DNA of 22,835 bases from Caldimicrobium sp964493015 (GTDB taxonomy: Bacteria > Desulfobacterota > Thermodesulfobacteria > Thermodesulfobacteriales > Thermodesulfobacteriaceae), in contig CAZBLU010000026.1 of assembly GCA_964493015.1 (NCBI GenBank), positions 1 to 22,835 of the forward strand, given 5' to 3'. Shown here piece after piece: positions 22,174-22,835 of the stretch (within the stretch, counting starts at the first letter, position 1; every line of letters begins with the position of its first letter). The notes under the pieces were generated by a model. It did not search any database, was not told where the DNA came from, and worked only from the letters and a program-made list of their open reading frames with translations. The translations under genes were made by a program, and so were the position numbers.

Positions 22174-22835
22174 TTAGGCGATTAAAGCCTTTTTTATTAA
22201 AAGCTTTTCTAATTTTTTGAGCAAAGTATGATAAGGATCTGGAGTACAAGTTTGAAGAAAACTCTCTACTATTTCTGTTAATATAGACTTCAGATCCTTT
22301 TCCTTCACCTCTTTCTCAAAGTAAATATCCTCCTTGGTTATATAGTTCCCTTTACCCACTATTACTGCTCTTTTGAGCACATTTTGCAGTTCTCGAACAT
22401 TTCCTGGCCAAGAATAGTTTTGTAACATTTCCATAGCTTCATCGGATAGCCTTTTTCTTTCAAGCCCTAATTCCATACTAAATTTTTTAAAAAATATTCT
22501 GCTAATAGAGAGATATCTCTTTTCTTTCCCTAAAAGGTGGTATTTTGATACTAACCACATTAAGCCGCTGATATAAATCGCCCCTAAAGTTTCCCTTTTT
22601 AACCTCATCCAGTAGATTTTTGTTAGTTGTTGCAATAATTCTAATATATACCTTTATAGGATAATTTCCACCTAATCTCTCAAATCTCTTTTCTTCAAGG
22701 ACTCGCAATAATTTATCCTGAGCTAATAGCCCCATCTCTCCTATTTCGTCAAGAAAAAGAGTTCCACCATTGGCGGGAGTTGAAAAAATTTTGTGTGAGC
22801 AAATTTTACCATGAATTATAAACTTATGGTAAGAT
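22174..22835 (-). pseudogene. Decayed sigma-54-dependent activator (AAA+), partial at right edge
   Basis: The AAA+ core is clear: ANGGTLFLDEIGEM (Walker B), LLAQDKLLRVLEEKRFERLGG, RIIATTNKNL (sensor I), FRGDLYQRLNV with the arginine finger, and, in a second frame, YSWPGNVRELQNVLKRAV (sensor II). The reading frame breaks after IPPFRERKEISLY; a one-base change near 22505-22515 would join it to SRIFFKKFSMELGLERKRLS. Where the sigma-54 contacting GAFTGA loop should stand (about 16 residues before ANGG) the frame reads FIIHGK. The protein stops at LLIKKALIA without the usual Fis-type helix-turn-helix. Three separate defects point to an inactive gene, although a poorly assembled contig end could account for the frameshift. 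The N-terminal sensor domain lies outside the window. Confidence 0.8.

Noticed and set aside
1..22835. tRNA, rRNA, riboswitch or insertion sequence
   Set aside because: I saw no cloverleaf, rRNA motif, transposase domain or terminal inverted repeats in either strand by eye; a covariance-model scan would be needed to exclude small RNAs.

Overview
The window reads as the chromosome of a thermophilic, anaerobic, Gram-negative bacterium. The base composition is AT-rich. Proteins are rich in Lys and Glu, and SurA-like and Nap-type periplasmic genes imply an outer membrane. The style of the proteins resembles Thermodesulfobacteria such as Caldimicrobium. That placement is an inference from general resemblance, not a search result.

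Left end (1-2363): the 5' part of an anaerobic ribonucleotide reductase gene (nrdD, minus) lies behind a promoter that overlaps two NrdR-box-like palindromes. prmA is upstream of it on the same strand. A 790-base stretch follows with no healthy gene: a 20-bp tandem repeat, one possible 57-aa ORF on minus, and a broken gene on plus.

Housekeeping block (2376-10413, plus): ileS, lspA, an unrecognised TPR/coiled-coil membrane protein carrying a CCHC zinc-knuckle motif, a pabB-pabC fusion, and a leuB-type dehydrogenase. The first four are joined by overlapping stops and starts. An intrinsic terminator closes the block.

Nitrate-respiration island (10634-21511): a two-component system on plus (a sensor kinase with a haem c motif in its extracytoplasmic domain, and an OmpR-family regulator) runs tail to tail, with no bases between, into a minus-strand cluster. 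In transcription order that cluster is an octahaem nitrite reductase (ONR), a SurA/PrsA-like lipoprotein isomerase, a one-haem Reeler-like cytochrome, an oversized NapA, napG, napH and napD. Together these could carry out periplasmic nitrate -> nitrite -> ammonium reduction. The quinol side would be NapGH; no napB, napC, nrfA or nrfH is present in the window. Hairpin terminators after the ONR gene and after napA divide the cluster into sub-units.

Right end (21512-22835): exactly 100 N mark an assembly gap that hides the ONR start. Beyond it are AT-rich sequence with 11-bp direct repeats that look like an OmpR/PhoB-family operator, a DsrE-family gene, and a decayed sigma-54 activator gene (frameshift, no recognisable GAFTGA loop, no C-terminal HTH) that runs off the window.

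The main discovery candidate is the compact NapA-ONR ammonification cluster with its haem-sensing two-component system. The zinc-knuckle TPR membrane protein is the best uncharacterised single gene.
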